This document shows positions 54,703 through 63,327 of a DNA stretch of 64,000 bases, piece after piece. Where the stretch lies: the NCBI RefSeq assembly GCF_000218875.1, contig NC_015709.1, positions 1,302,001 through 1,366,000 on the forward strand. Reading direction: 5' to 3'. The notes beneath the pieces were generated by a model that did no database searches, was not told where the DNA came from, and was given only the letters and a program-made list of their open reading frames with translations. Within the stretch, counting starts at the first letter, position 1, and every line of letters begins with the position of its first letter. Made by a program: the position numbers and the translations under genes. The DNA is from Zymomonas mobilis subsp. pomaceae ATCC 29192. GTDB lineage: Bacteria > Pseudomonadota > Alphaproteobacteria > Sphingomonadales > Sphingomonadaceae.

Positions 54703-56538
54703 ATGAAAAATACATATAATTTTATGATAAAAACAACAACAATACTCACGTTAATTTTATGTCATGTTCCTCCTGTTTTAGCTAAAGAAGATCAAGAAAT
54801 CACATCGCCGACCCAAGCCGAAGATCAATTTCATCTAGCGATGCACTATAAAAAAAATGACGACAATAAACAGGATTTAGAGAAAGCTTTTCGTTGGATG
54901 GAAGAGGCTGCTGATCAAGGCCATGCCGAGGCCCAACATCAGTTAGGACTTATGTATGATCGTGGTAAAGGCGTTGCTAAAAATGAAAAGAAATCCTTCT
55001 ATTGGATGCAAAAGGCCGCTGATCAAGGCATCGCAGCCGCCCAATTTGATATGAGCCTCATATATCAAGAAGGCATAATTTTCCCCAAAAATCCTGAAAA
55101 GGCCTTCGAGTGGTGCCAAAAAGCAGCCGATCAAGGTTATCCAAATGCAGAAGCTGTTCTTGGAGATATGTATTATGATGGAGAAGGAACGCCCAAAAAT
55201 TCTGAAAAAGCCTTCTATTGGTATCAAAAGGCCGCCGATCAAGATTACCCAGATGCAAAAGTCTCTCTTGGCTATATGTATAATAAGGGAGAAGGAACGC
55301 CTAAAAATTCTGAAAAAGCCTTCTATTGGTATCAAAAGGCCGCTGATAAAGGCATTCCCGAGGCCCAGTCCAATCTGGGAAATATGTATTTTATAGGGGA
55401 AGGTACCCCTAAAAATCCTGAAAAAGCCCTCTATTGGCTTAAAAAAGCGGCTGACCAAGGGAATATTATAGCGACTTATCTTCTTGGAAAACAATACATG
55501 GCTATTTCAAATGAGAAGGAAGCGGTTCATTGGTATCAAAAAGCCGCTGATAAAGGCCTTGCGTCAGCGGCATTCTATCTCGCTTTGATGTATAATAATG
55601 GTAGAGGCGTCGCTCAAAATCCTGAAAAAGCATTTTATTGGTATCAGAAGGCGGCTGATCACAATATTCCTGAAGCAGAATTCAATTTGGGGTTGATGTA
55701 TAATTTGGGAAGGGCAGTTCCAAAAGACCTCAAAAAAGCTTATTTTTGGTACCAAAAGGCGGCAGAACATGGATATGTCTCAGCACAGGTCAATGTCGGG
55801 CTTCAATATCTTTTAGGAATAGAAACCAATCGAAATTTGGAAAAAGCCTTCTATTGGTATCAAAAGGCCGCTGATCAGGGCAACGAAGATGCCGAAACCC
55901 GATTCGGGTATATGTATCAACTGGGATATGGCACCCCCAAAGATTTGGAAAAAGCCAAATACTGGTATCAAAAAGCCGCCGATCAAGATTATGCCTCCGG
56001 CAAATATGCACTGGGACAGTTGATCTATGATACAGGAAAAACGAACCCGAAAAATTTGGCTGAAGCGATTAAATGGATAAAACAAGCCGCTTATCAAGGG
56101 AATGAAGCGGCTGAATGTTTCTTGGGCGCCTTATATGAAAGAGGCGAAGGCGTCCCCAAAAATTTAGAACAAGCGATTTATTGGCTTCAAAGATCAGCAC
56201 AACAAGGCAACGCTCTTGCAGCCTGTAATCTTGGGCTGATCTATTATCAAGGCGAAGGCGTCCCAAAAAATTTGGAGCAGGCAGCCTATTGGTTCAAAAA
56301 ATCAGCGGAACAAAATTTCGCTGGAGCGGATTTTTGTCTTGGAATGATGACAGCGCATGATGACATTCCCTCTTATCCCCATACCATGGATGAATCGCTT
56401 CGGTGGTATCAAAAAGCCCAACTTCATGTTCACATTTCCATGACGGAAGTCACGCCGCCTTCTCCCAGTATGATTCCCTTTCTTCAGGAAATTTATCAGA
56501 GTCTTGATGATTTGCCGCCGCTAAAATTCACAGAATAA
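54703..56538 (+). CDS. Secreted Sel1-like repeat protein
   Basis: 611 residues. A signal peptide (hydrophobic core about 9-25, cleavage after VLAKE) leads to about 15 Sel1/TPR-like repeats of some 36 residues, with the pattern AxxxLGxMYxxGxGxPKNxEKAxYWYQKAADQG. Such solenoids bind proteins. Known relatives include exopolysaccharide regulators (ExoR, PodJ), Helicobacter Hcp proteins and Legionella effectors. Repeats four and five are almost identical in DNA, which shows recent internal duplication. A GGTGGGGG ribosome site precedes the start. The gene lies in an accessory block beside the origin, and a damaged second copy follows downstream. Confidence 0.85.
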   Translation: MKNTYNFMIKTTTILTLILCHVPPVLAKEDQEITSPTQAEDQFHLAMHYKKNDDNKQDLEKAFRWMEEAADQGHAEAQHQLGLMYDRGKGVAKNEKKSFYWMQKAADQGIAAAQFDMSLIYQEGIIFPKNPEKAFEWCQKAADQGYPNAEAVLGDMYYDGEGTPKNSEKAFYWYQKAADQDYPDAKVSLGYMYNKGEGTPKNSEKAFYWYQKAADKGIPEAQSNLGNMYFIGEGTPKNPEKALYWLKKAADQGNIIATYLLGKQYMAISNEKEAVHWYQKAADKGLASAAFYLALMYNNGRGVAQNPEKAFYWYQKAADHNIPEAEFNLGLMYNLGRAVPKDLKKAYFWYQKAAEHGYVSAQVNVGLQYLLGIETNRNLEKAFYWYQKAADQGNEDAETRFGYMYQLGYGTPKDLEKAKYWYQKAADQDYASGKYALGQLIYDTGKTNPKNLAEAIKWIKQAAYQGNEAAECFLGALYERGEGVPKNLEQAIYWLQRSAQQGNALAACNLGLIYYQGEGVPKNLEQAAYWFKKSAEQNFAGADFCLGMMTAHDDIPSYPHTMDESLRWYQKAQLHVHISMTEVTPPSPSMIPFLQEIYQSLDDLPPLKFTE

Positions 56539-56873
56539 CATTTATTCATTCTGTAAAATTATTCTAAAATTAAATAAACGAAAAACACATACACAAACTC
56601 ATACCAAAACATATTTCATATAAAATTATAAAACTTCAGGGGATGAAATGTCTTAATACAAGGAAACGCGAGGAAGCCCTTCTTTTGCATTAGGAAAACC
56701 ACAGCTTTGGTCATCTTTCTAGAATATATCATGCCGCTCTAGGCATAAGGCGACGAAAGAAACATCCATCCAACCAATGCCGAAAATCAGTTTCTTTCAA
56801 ACATCACCTAAAATAGGATACAAAAAAGAACTTTTTATCGCCGGAAAAAGCGGTTGATCAATCAAGGCTATAC
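56539..56873. other. Intergenic DNA after the Sel1 gene
   Basis: No convincing gene, hairpin or repeat. Part of it may belong to the degraded duplicate that begins at 56874, but no clear match could be traced by eye. Confidence 0.3.
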
Positions 56874-57255
56874 CAAGGTAAGCGCCAAACGAGCATTATC
56901 TTTTTCACCGGCCAGTCGGATATTTTTATCAACCTGTCAGCGCCTCCCCATCTGGCTCTGATATGATCGTGGTAAAGGCGTTGCTAAAAATAAAAACTAA
57001 GTCTTCTATGAGTTTCAGAAAGCAGCCGATCAGATGGATACGGCAGCGGCTTATTCTCTCGGGAAGCAATACACAATAATCCCCAATAATGAGAATGAGA
57101 AAGCGACTTTTTGGTATCAAAAGGCCGCTTATAGTTATCTAAAATCGGCTAAAAAAGGCAGGGATCAGCGGCTTTCATGCTTACTTGGATGTATGAAGGG
57201 TATCAGGATATCGCTTAAAATACTAAAAAGCATTTTATTAGTATCAATAAGATGA
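56874..57255 (+). pseudogene. Remnant of a duplicated maf-Sel1 segment
   Basis: 56874-56905 matches 53256-53287 inside maf with one mismatch in 32 bases. 56962-56991 is identical over 30 bases to 54955-54984 in the second Sel1 repeat. Both pieces keep their order and orientation, but 88 bases apart and not 1.7 kb. After the second match the frame gives YDRGKGVAKNKN, a stop (TAA at 56998), then FQKAADQMDTAAAYSLGKQY and KATFWYQKAAYS, clear Sel1 repeats. This is a collapsed second copy of the maf-to-Sel1 region. Confidence 0.75.
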
Positions 57256-57654
57256 CTGATAATTTTTTATACAGAAAGCGCTTAGTACTAAAAAAAATTC
57301 GATGATGTATATTCTGACAAGTCGTCACTCAAAATTTAGCAAACGCCTTTTCTGGGTATAATAAGGGCGGTCATCCCCTTAAGAACCTGCCAAAACCAAA
57401 CTATCCTATTTGTAGGGAAAAGGGATAGACATTGCGACAGCCCAAAAACAAGCCGTCTATAAGTCATAGGAAAATCTTCGATAAAGATTTCGCCGTAATT
57501 AGCGACTATTTAGATAACTGTTTGACCATGCAAATAATGGCCATAGCATAAGCAAAAAAAGATACTTCGCCATCTATGACCCAGACGACTGCTCCTCGTC
57601 AGAAGCAAAAAGATACTGAAGAATTTAAAGTACCCCAACAAGTTTCATTTTTAG
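57256..57654. other. Degenerate DNA between the Sel1 remnant and oriC
   Basis: Around 57347-57395 the plus strand can be read as YNKGGHPLKNLP, a possible further Sel1 fragment. The rest has stops in every frame and no recognised feature. Confidence 0.3.
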
Positions 57655-57906
57655 GATAAGACACGCTTTAATATCCCCTCACTCGACCCTAACCAAGTTT
57701 CTATCCCCAAAGGCGTGATAATCCTACCTATCGGGCACGCTCTTTCAGATGTTGAAATTGGGGTTAGCCTAAAAAAATGGAAAAATTGGACAATACAACC
57801 CTTCCTTTGTGCACCGCTTTTCGTAGATGCCCCCATTGTTTTATCCGTCTATTTATCTGGCTTTACCTTGATCAAAAAAACTGTGGATAAGCCTGTGGAT
57901 AAGTAG
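57655..57906 (+). other. Short open frame beside oriC, possible gene remnant
   Basis: The plus strand is open for about 84 codons (including FNIPSLDPNQVSIPKG and VIILPIGHALSDVEIGV) and ends in the first DnaA boxes, which it would encode as TVDKPVDK. There is a GTG at 57715 but no clear ribosome site. The first part looks coding. It may be the end of a gene lost when the region was rearranged. Confidence 0.3.
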
Positions 57907-58124
57907 GGGATAAAATTGTGGATAACCCTTACATCCCTAGTTATCCACAGAGTTATCCCAACAATCCACAGAACATCCACAGAGTTATCCACAGGCTAAG
58001 CCGTTTTATTACAGGACAATAAAGAATGTGTATAACTCGAACGACTCCGTAAGAGTCAACGAGTCGTCTTGGAACAAACCTGTTGATAACTTGGTGGATA
58101 AAAAACTTATCCCCATTATCCACA
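57882..58124. other. oriC: Probable chromosomal origin of replication (oriC) with a DnaA-box cluster
   Basis: Six perfect DnaA boxes (TTATCCACA) lie within 243 bp: 57882, 57894 and 57917 on the minus strand, and 57941, 57985 and 58116 on the plus strand. Near matches occur at 57953, 58027, 58081, 58093 and 58107, among others. Three GANTC sites, the target of the alphaproteobacterial cell-cycle methylase CcrM, cluster at 58043-58065 inside an ACGACTC/GAGTCGT inverted repeat. The region lies just upstream of hemE, the place of the origin in Caulobacter and relatives. An AT-rich stretch at 58137-58168 could be the unwinding element. Confidence 0.85.
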
Positions 58125-58169
58125 GCCCCTACTACTTCAACAACATTTTATTAAATCTTAAGGATTGTT

Positions 58170-59207
58170 ATGGGTGAACCGCGAAAAAAACCGAACGCAC
58201 CGCTATTAAAGGTTCTCCATGGCCAAAAACAAACGAAGCCCCCGGTATGGTTAATGCGACAGGCAGGGCGCTATTTACCGGAGTACCGAGCCCTTCGCCA
58301 AAAGAAGGCAGGATTTCTTAATCTTGTTGAAGATTCCGAGGCAGCCGCCGAGGTAACTTTACAACCTGTCCGGCGTTTCGGTTTTGATGCAGCCATTCTC
58401 TTTTCAGATATTTTGGTTATTCCCTATGCGTTGGGTCAAAACTTAACTTTCGTCAAAGGAGAAGGACCAAAGCTTACCCCTCCCTTAGTGAATCATACGT
58501 TAAAGACCTTAGAAAGGGCCCCACAGCATCTAAAAGCTATTTATGCTACCGTGCGTCGGGTCGCTGACGTTTTGGCACCAGAAACCACCTTTTTAGGCTT
58601 TTGTGGTAGTCCATGGACAGTAGCTACCTACATGGTCGCAGGAGAAGGCAGTCGTGATCAGGCCGTGACCCGAGAAATGGCCTATCGTGATCCGCAAGCT
58701 TTTTCTGAAATTATTGATGCTATCATCGACAGCAGCGTCGATTATCTTAACGGTCAGATTGAAGCTGGCGTTGATGCAGTTCAACTTTTTGACAGTTGGG
58801 CAGGGCCTTTATCACCACAACAATTCGAACGTTGGGTCATTGCTCCTACCGCCAAACTCATCAGCCGATTACGAGAAAAACAGCCCCATATCCCGATTAT
58901 CGGCTTTCCAAAAGGCGCAGGTAGCCGGATAAAAGCCTATGTGTGCGATACACAGGTCAACGCCATTGGCTTGGATGAAACCGTTGATCCTTTATGGGCG
59001 CATCAATACCTACCTTCGGATTTGCCTATCCAAGGCAATCTCGACCCTCTAGCCTTATTGGTAGGTGGAGACGCCTTAGATCAGGCTATTAAAACCATTC
59101 TTGATGCTTTTTCAGAAAGGCCTCATATTTTTAATCTGGGACATGGTATTCTTCCCCAAACGCCGCTCAATCATGTTAGCCGCCTTTTAGAGATTCTTCG
59201 TGCTTAA
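58170..59207 (+). CDS. hemE: Uroporphyrinogen decarboxylase
   Basis: Removes four carboxyl groups from uroporphyrinogen III to give coproporphyrinogen III in heme synthesis. 345 residues. Signatures are PPVWLMRQAGRYLPEYR at 25-41, GFCGSPWTVATYMVAG, VQLFDSWAG and FNLGHGILPQTP. AAGGA precedes the ATG by 6 bases. The gene lies directly beside the DnaA-box cluster, the same link as in other alphaproteobacteria, and transcription starting in oriC is likely. Confidence 0.97.
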   Translation: MGEPRKKPNAPLLKVLHGQKQTKPPVWLMRQAGRYLPEYRALRQKKAGFLNLVEDSEAAAEVTLQPVRRFGFDAAILFSDILVIPYALGQNLTFVKGEGPKLTPPLVNHTLKTLERAPQHLKAIYATVRRVADVLAPETTFLGFCGSPWTVATYMVAGEGSRDQAVTREMAYRDPQAFSEIIDAIIDSSVDYLNGQIEAGVDAVQLFDSWAGPLSPQQFERWVIAPTAKLISRLREKQPHIPIIGFPKGAGSRIKAYVCDTQVNAIGLDETVDPLWAHQYLPSDLPIQGNLDPLALLVGGDALDQAIKTILDAFSERPHIFNLGHGILPQTPLNHVSRLLEILRA

Positions 59208-59313
59208 TTCTAAAATTGCGAACGAATATATTAATGAATATAGAAACTGTGAATGAAGGTCGCTACCACTTGAACAAAAATTACATAAATAACCACAATA
59301 GAAGGAATGCTCT

Positions 59314-59769
59314 GTGATCGAATGGATGGGTTTTCTCGGTAATCTCTACCCTTGGGTCAAATCAGCCCATATTATTTTTGTGATTTTCTGGATGGCTGGT
59401 CTTTTTACGCTACCGCGTTATTGCATTTATCACAGTCAAACCATACCCGGTTCAGTCGAGGATCTTAAATGGCAAAATCGTGAGACGCGATTGCGCCATA
59501 TCATCTTAACCCCTTCTATTATTTTGTCTTGGATATTCGGGGTTTTATTAGCTTTACATGTCGGCGCTTTGGTCGTCGGATATTGGTTTCATGTTAAGCT
59601 GACGGCCGTTATTCTTCTTTCTATTTATCACGGCTGGTCGGTCGCCTATGCTAAAAAATTAGGACGCGGCTTCCGACCGTCCAGCGAACGCGGCCTTCGC
59701 CTTATGAATGAAGTTCCGGGTATTATTGCAGCCATTGTCGTTATTTTAGTCATTGTTAAGCCTTTTTAA
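59314..59769 (+). CDS. hemJ: Protoporphyrinogen IX oxidase, HemJ type
   Basis: 151 residues with four membrane helices, the HemJ (former UPF0093) family, which oxidises protoporphyrinogen IX in many proteobacteria that lack HemG and HemY. Signatures are WVKSAHIIFVIFWMAGLF with a conserved histidine, LFTLPRYCIYH, HVKLTAVILLSIYHG and RLMNEVPGIIAAIVVILV. The start is GTG 59314, with GAAGGA about 8 bases before; no ATG in frame fits. It follows hemE and precedes rho, the usual alphaproteobacterial order. Confidence 0.92.
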   Translation: MIEWMGFLGNLYPWVKSAHIIFVIFWMAGLFTLPRYCIYHSQTIPGSVEDLKWQNRETRLRHIILTPSIILSWIFGVLLALHVGALVVGYWFHVKLTAVILLSIYHGWSVAYAKKLGRGFRPSSERGLRLMNEVPGIIAAIVVILVIVKPF

Positions 59770-59848
59770 GAGCGATTTTTACTGTTATAAGATTAGAAAT
59801 ACTCTAATCCCATTATTCTTTTTCTTGACTCTCCATTTCCAACAGTTT

Positions 59849-59880
59849 AAGCGGGTTCCCCTACGGTGCCCGCTTTTCTA
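59849..59880 (+). terminator. Probable terminator between hemJ and rho
   Basis: AAGCGGG and CCCGCTT pair around a 13-base loop, followed by TTCTATT. The T run is short, so efficiency is uncertain. Confidence 0.6.
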
Positions 59881-59969
59881 TTAAAGGGTAATCTTTCCTT
59901 TATCTTATCCTCACTCTCATTCATTTTTCAGGCAATAAAGCCTATCTTGCCCCTACGGGATTCCCCGAC

Positions 59970-61226
59970 ATGCATTTAAAAGATCTCAAACAAAAATCAC
60001 CTTCCGAACTCGTCAAAATGGCAGAAGAACTCGGTATCGAAGGCGCTTCCACCTTACGTAAGCAAGACCTTCTTTTTGCTATTCTTAAAGTCCAGGCCGA
60101 GATGGGTGACCAAATTATGGGGCTTGGAACGATCGAAGTCCTCCCTGATGGTTTTGGTTTCTTACGTAGCCCAGAAGCGAACTATCTGGCTGGTCCTGAT
60201 GACATCTATGTTTCTCCAAATCAGGTGCGTAAATTTGGTCTCAGAACCGGCGATACGGTAGAAGGTGAAATTCGGGGACCAAAAGACAGTGAACGTTATT
60301 TTGCGCTTACAAAGCTGATCTCCGTTAATTTTGATAATCCGGACAATGTCCGTCATCGTGTTAATTTCGACAATCTGACGCCGCTTTATCCTTCCGAAAG
60401 ATTAAATCTCGACACCAACGATCCAACGAACAAAGATAAATCCGCGCGGGTTATCGACATTGTCGCTCCGCAAGGTAAAGGTCAGCGTTCCTTGATTGTT
60501 GCGCCGCCTCGGGTGGGTAAAACGGTCTTGTTGCAAAATATCGCACGGGCTATTTCTGAAAATCATCCCGAAGTTTTCTTGATCGTACTTCTGATTGATG
60601 AACGACCGGAAGAAGTGACGGATATGCAGCGCTCCGTCAAAGGTGAGGTGATTTCTTCGACCTTCGATGAACCTGCACAGCGGCATGTTCAGGTCGCCGA
60701 AATGGTCATTGAGAAAGCCAAAAGACTGGTCGAACATAAAAAAGATGTGGTGATCCTATTGGATTCCGTCACGCGTCTTGGCCGTGCCTACAATACGGTT
60801 GTTCCCTCTTCGGGCAAGGTCTTAACCGGCGGTGTTGATGCTAACGCGTTACAACGTCCCAAACGCTTCTTTGGTGCGGCACGCAATATCGAAGAAGGGG
60901 GCTCTCTCTCTATTATCGCGACTGCCTTAATCGATACCGGTAGCCGTATGGATGAGGTGATCTTTGAAGAATTCAAAGGCACCGGCAACTCCGAAGTCGT
61001 GTTGGATCGCAAGGTCGCCGACAAGCGTATTTTCCCGGCTATGGATGTAGGTAAATCCGGCACCCGTAAAGAAGAATTATTGGTGGATAAAAGCACTCTC
61101 TCAAAAATGTGGGTATTGCGCCGTATTCTGATGCAGATGGGTACCGTCGATGCGATGGAATTCTTACTTGATAAGATGAAAGATTCAAAAACGAACGAAG
61201 ATTTCTTCGCTTCGATGAATCATTAA
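59970..61226 (+). CDS. rho: Transcription termination factor Rho
   Basis: Hexameric RNA-dependent ATPase that ends transcription. 418 residues. The N-terminal helical part is [21 protein letters not shown], the RNA-binding cold-shock-like domain has [21 protein letters not shown], and the motor domain has Walker [11 protein letters not shown], Walker [12 protein letters not shown] and the Q/R loops [23 protein letters not shown] (cited in part). All motifs are intact. Its place near hemE and the origin is conserved in alphaproteobacteria. Confidence 0.97.
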   Translation: MHLKDLKQKSPSELVKMAEELGIEGASTLRKQDLLFAILKVQAEMGDQIMGLGTIEVLPDGFGFLRSPEANYLAGPDDIYVSPNQVRKFGLRTGDTVEGEIRGPKDSERYFALTKLISVNFDNPDNVRHRVNFDNLTPLYPSERLNLDTNDPTNKDKSARVIDIVAPQGKGQRSLIVAPPRVGKTVLLQNIARAISENHPEVFLIVLLIDERPEEVTDMQRSVKGEVISSTFDEPAQRHVQVAEMVIEKAKRLVEHKKDVVILLDSVTRLGRAYNTVVPSSGKVLTGGVDANALQRPKRFFGAARNIEEGGSLSIIATALIDTGSRMDEVIFEEFKGTGNSEVVLDRKVADKRIFPAMDVGKSGTRKEELLVDKSTLSKMWVLRRILMQMGTVDAMEFLLDKMKDSKTNEDFFASMNH

Positions 61227-61291
61227 TATTAAGGGAATATGATTACTTTTTCATGACAAAAAAAGATAAGAGGCATGAAAAAGATTTATGG

Positions 61292-61325
61292 TTTCTTGAT
61301 AACACAAGAAAGCTTCTCTTTTTTT
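61292..61325 (+). terminator. Possible terminator of rho
   Basis: TTTCTTG and CAAGAAA form a perfect 7-bp stem with a 6-base loop, followed a few bases later by a long T-rich tract. The stem is AT-rich and modest. Confidence 0.45.
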
Positions 61326-61386
61326 CTTCTTTTCTAGTAAGAAAAATGATCAATTGGGGTAAGGATGACTTTTGGTATTTCATTTA

Positions 61387-61405
61387 ATCCACAAAGTTAT
61401 CCACA
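61387..61405 (+). repeat. DnaA-box pair, second copy of an oriC motif
   Basis: ATCCACAAAGTTATCCACA contains one perfect DnaA box (61397-61405) and one partial box, and differs by one base from the motif at 57975-57993 in oriC. It lies in the gap between rho and the quinone oxidoreductase gene. Confidence 0.75.
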
Positions 61406-61449
61406 GATATATCCCCATATTTTAGATGACCTTTTTGTCCTAAAAGAAA

Positions 61450-61480
61450 ACCGGCTGATTTTGATAAAAGATCAGCCGGT
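61450..61480 (-). terminator. Rho-independent terminator of the quinone oxidoreductase operon
   Basis: ACCGGCTGAT and ATCAGCCGGT form a perfect 10-bp stem with an 11-base loop, followed on the minus strand by TTTTCTTTT, 45 bases past the gene's stop. Confidence 0.8.
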
Positions 61481-61524
61481 ATCCTCTAATAAATAGCCTG
61501 TCAGGACTAGAAAAATCGGTCATA

Positions 61525-62523
61525 TCAGGGGATAAGTATCGTTGATCCCGTGGTTTTTCGGCTTTCTATCAAGGCATGGGCTTTTGCCGCCTCTGTCAGA
61601 GGAAAACGCTGATTTATTTCCGCTTTCAGGATATTTTTTCGTAATAAATAGAATAATTTTTGGCTCGCCGTCATTAAATCCACAGAGTTATCCACATAAT
61701 CTTTCAGACGGGGACGGCTCATATAAAGAGAACCTGCCGCCGCTAACGCCAAAGGCGATAAAGGCGGCACTGGCCCGCTGGCATTACCATAGCTGACCCA
61801 TAATCCTCGCTTGCCCAAGGAAGCGAGTGAACTTTTCCAACTGGCTGCACCAACACTATCCAGCACCGCATGGACAGCTTCCCCTTGATTTTGTTTTTTG
61901 ATCCAGTCAGGCAATTCTGAATAGGGTAGGGTGGTAATATAGTCTGCGCCGTTTGCCTTTACTTTTTCGGCTTTTTCTGCGGTGCTGGTATGGGCAAAAA
62001 CGGTAACTCCTAAATGTTTCAACCAAGGCACTAACAGACTACCAACCCCCCCAGCAGCGGCTAAGACTAACACACGGGGCGCTTCTCCCTGTATCAGCGC
62101 ATGGGCTAAGCATTTTTCAGCCAGCATCCAACTAGTCATGCCTTTTAATAAAACAGCCGCTGCCGTTTCCGCACTTATATCATCCGGTAAAGCGACTAAT
62201 CCATGGGCATCGACAATCCGATGGGTTGCATAGGCGCCAGATTTTGACGTAAAAATGGCGACACGATCCCCCACTTTAAAGCCTTTGACATCGGGGCCTG
62301 TCGCTTCAATAACGCCCGCAGCTTCACATCCCAAAGGCGAAGGAAAATGCTGTCCATACAAGCCGGAACGATGATAAATATCAATAAAATTGACACCTAT
62401 TGCCTGATGTCGCAACAAAACTTGGCCAGCCTGCGGCTTCAAGCTGGTAAGATCGAGCGGCTTTTTTACTAATACTTCTGGGCCACCGGCCTTTTCTGCA
62501 AGGATAGAATAGGCTTCACTCAT
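61525..62523 (-). CDS. NADPH:quinone oxidoreductase, zinc-free MDR family
   Basis: 332 residues, resembling QorA and zeta-crystallin. The catalytic domain has HQAIGVNFIDIYHRSGLY and LGCEAAGVIEATG; no zinc-binding cysteines are present. The cofactor domain has VLVLAAAGGVGSLLVPWL (an AAAGGVG version of the dinucleotide loop). Expected to reduce quinones by one electron or act on related alkenals with NADPH. The stop of the upstream hydrolase overlaps its start by 4 bases. A DnaA-box motif lies inside its coding sequence at 61678-61696. Confidence 0.9.
   Translation of the reverse strand: MSEAYSILAEKAGGPEVLVKKPLDLTSLKPQAGQVLLRHQAIGVNFIDIYHRSGLYGQHFPSPLGCEAAGVIEATGPDVKGFKVGDRVAIFTSKSGAYATHRIVDAHGLVALPDDISAETAAAVLLKGMTSWMLAEKCLAHALIQGEAPRVLVLAAAGGVGSLLVPWLKHLGVTVFAHTSTAEKAEKVKANGADYITTLPYSELPDWIKKQNQGEAVHAVLDSVGAASWKSSLASLGKRGLWVSYGNASGPVPPLSPLALAAAGSLYMSRPRLKDYVDNSVDLMTASQKLFYLLRKNILKAEINQRFPLTEAAKAHALIESRKTTGSTILIP
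61678..61696 (+). repeat. DnaA-box pair inside the quinone oxidoreductase gene
   Basis: ATCCACAGAGTTATCCACA is identical to the 19-base motif at 57975-57993 in oriC, and here it encodes VDNSVD in the opposite strand's gene. It includes one perfect DnaA box (61688-61696). Confidence 0.8.
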
Positions 62524-63218
62524 GACAATGCCTTTTCAATAAAGTTAAAACTACGCTTATCGGCCAATTCTGCGGCTAATTCGGCTCTTCGTTTTCCTTT
62601 TTCAGTCGCAAAACCGTGACCAGCTTCTGGATAAACATAAACGAGGCTATTTTGTTGGTCAGCAAAGGCCTTCTCTATTTTTTCAATGGCCTGTTTTGAG
62701 ATGAAAGGATCGCTACCCCCAAAATGCAGCATTAAAGCTGCCTTTATCGAAGGCAGTTTATCAAGATGCTGATCAATCGAAACGCCATAATAACCGATAG
62801 CGGCCTCTACTTTATTTTCACTGGCCATTAAAAAAGATAAAAAACCACCCAGACAATAGCCAACAGTCGCCACTTTAAGCGTCGGAGCTAAATGCTTCGC
62901 CTCGATAAGCGCGGCTTCAACGGTTTCCAGGCCTTCTTTTAAGGTCAATTGATTATAATAGGCCATTGCTTGTTGCATTTCTTCGGGAATATCAGGGTCC
63001 AGCTCTACATTCGGCGCGATATTCCAGAATAAATCAGGGGCAAGCGCGACATATCCCGCCTTGGCCCAACGATCGACCCTGATACGGATGCCTTCATTTA
63101 TCCCGAAAATTTCAGGAATAATAAGGATAACACCCTTTGCTTTACCCACAGGACGCGCATAATAAGCTGATATTTCATGGCTTTTATCAATGGTCTTAAA
63201 GGTAATTTTTTCGCCCAT
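62520..63218 (-). CDS. Dienelactone hydrolase family protein
   Basis: 232 residues, an alpha/beta-hydrolase with a cysteine nucleophile in place of serine: Cys122 in VGYCLGG. The acid is in GGSDPFIS and the histidine in EAGHGFA, completing the Cys-Asp-His triad of the family. KGVILIIPEIFGINEGIR is the usual N-terminal block. True dienelactone hydrolase acts in chlorocatechol breakdown, but many family members have other esterase roles, and no aromatic pathway genes are nearby. It forms an operon with the quinone oxidoreductase. Confidence 0.9.
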   Translation of the reverse strand: MGEKITFKTIDKSHEISAYYARPVGKAKGVILIIPEIFGINEGIRIRVDRWAKAGYVALAPDLFWNIAPNVELDPDIPEEMQQAMAYYNQLTLKEGLETVEAALIEAKHLAPTLKVATVGYCLGGFLSFLMASENKVEAAIGYYGVSIDQHLDKLPSIKAALMLHFGGSDPFISKQAIEKIEKAFADQQNSLVYVYPEAGHGFATEKGKRRAELAAELADKRSFNFIEKALS

Positions 63219-63327
63219 AGCTAATCCTTGAAAGCCTTTTATCTTTCAGAAGATAAGCGTTTAGCGCTCAATGATAAGGTATTATCCGCGTTTATTCTGT
63301 ATTACCTATTTTCTTTCAGCCTAAAAA

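Noticed and set aside
54943-55494. 183-codon minus-strand frame opposite the Sel1 gene
   Set aside because: It is the antisense shadow of the repeated Sel1 codons, which lack stops in that frame because of their biased composition.
57651-57836. 61-codon minus-strand frame left of oriC
   Set aside because: It overlaps the more coding-like plus frame, has no ribosome site and no recognisable product.
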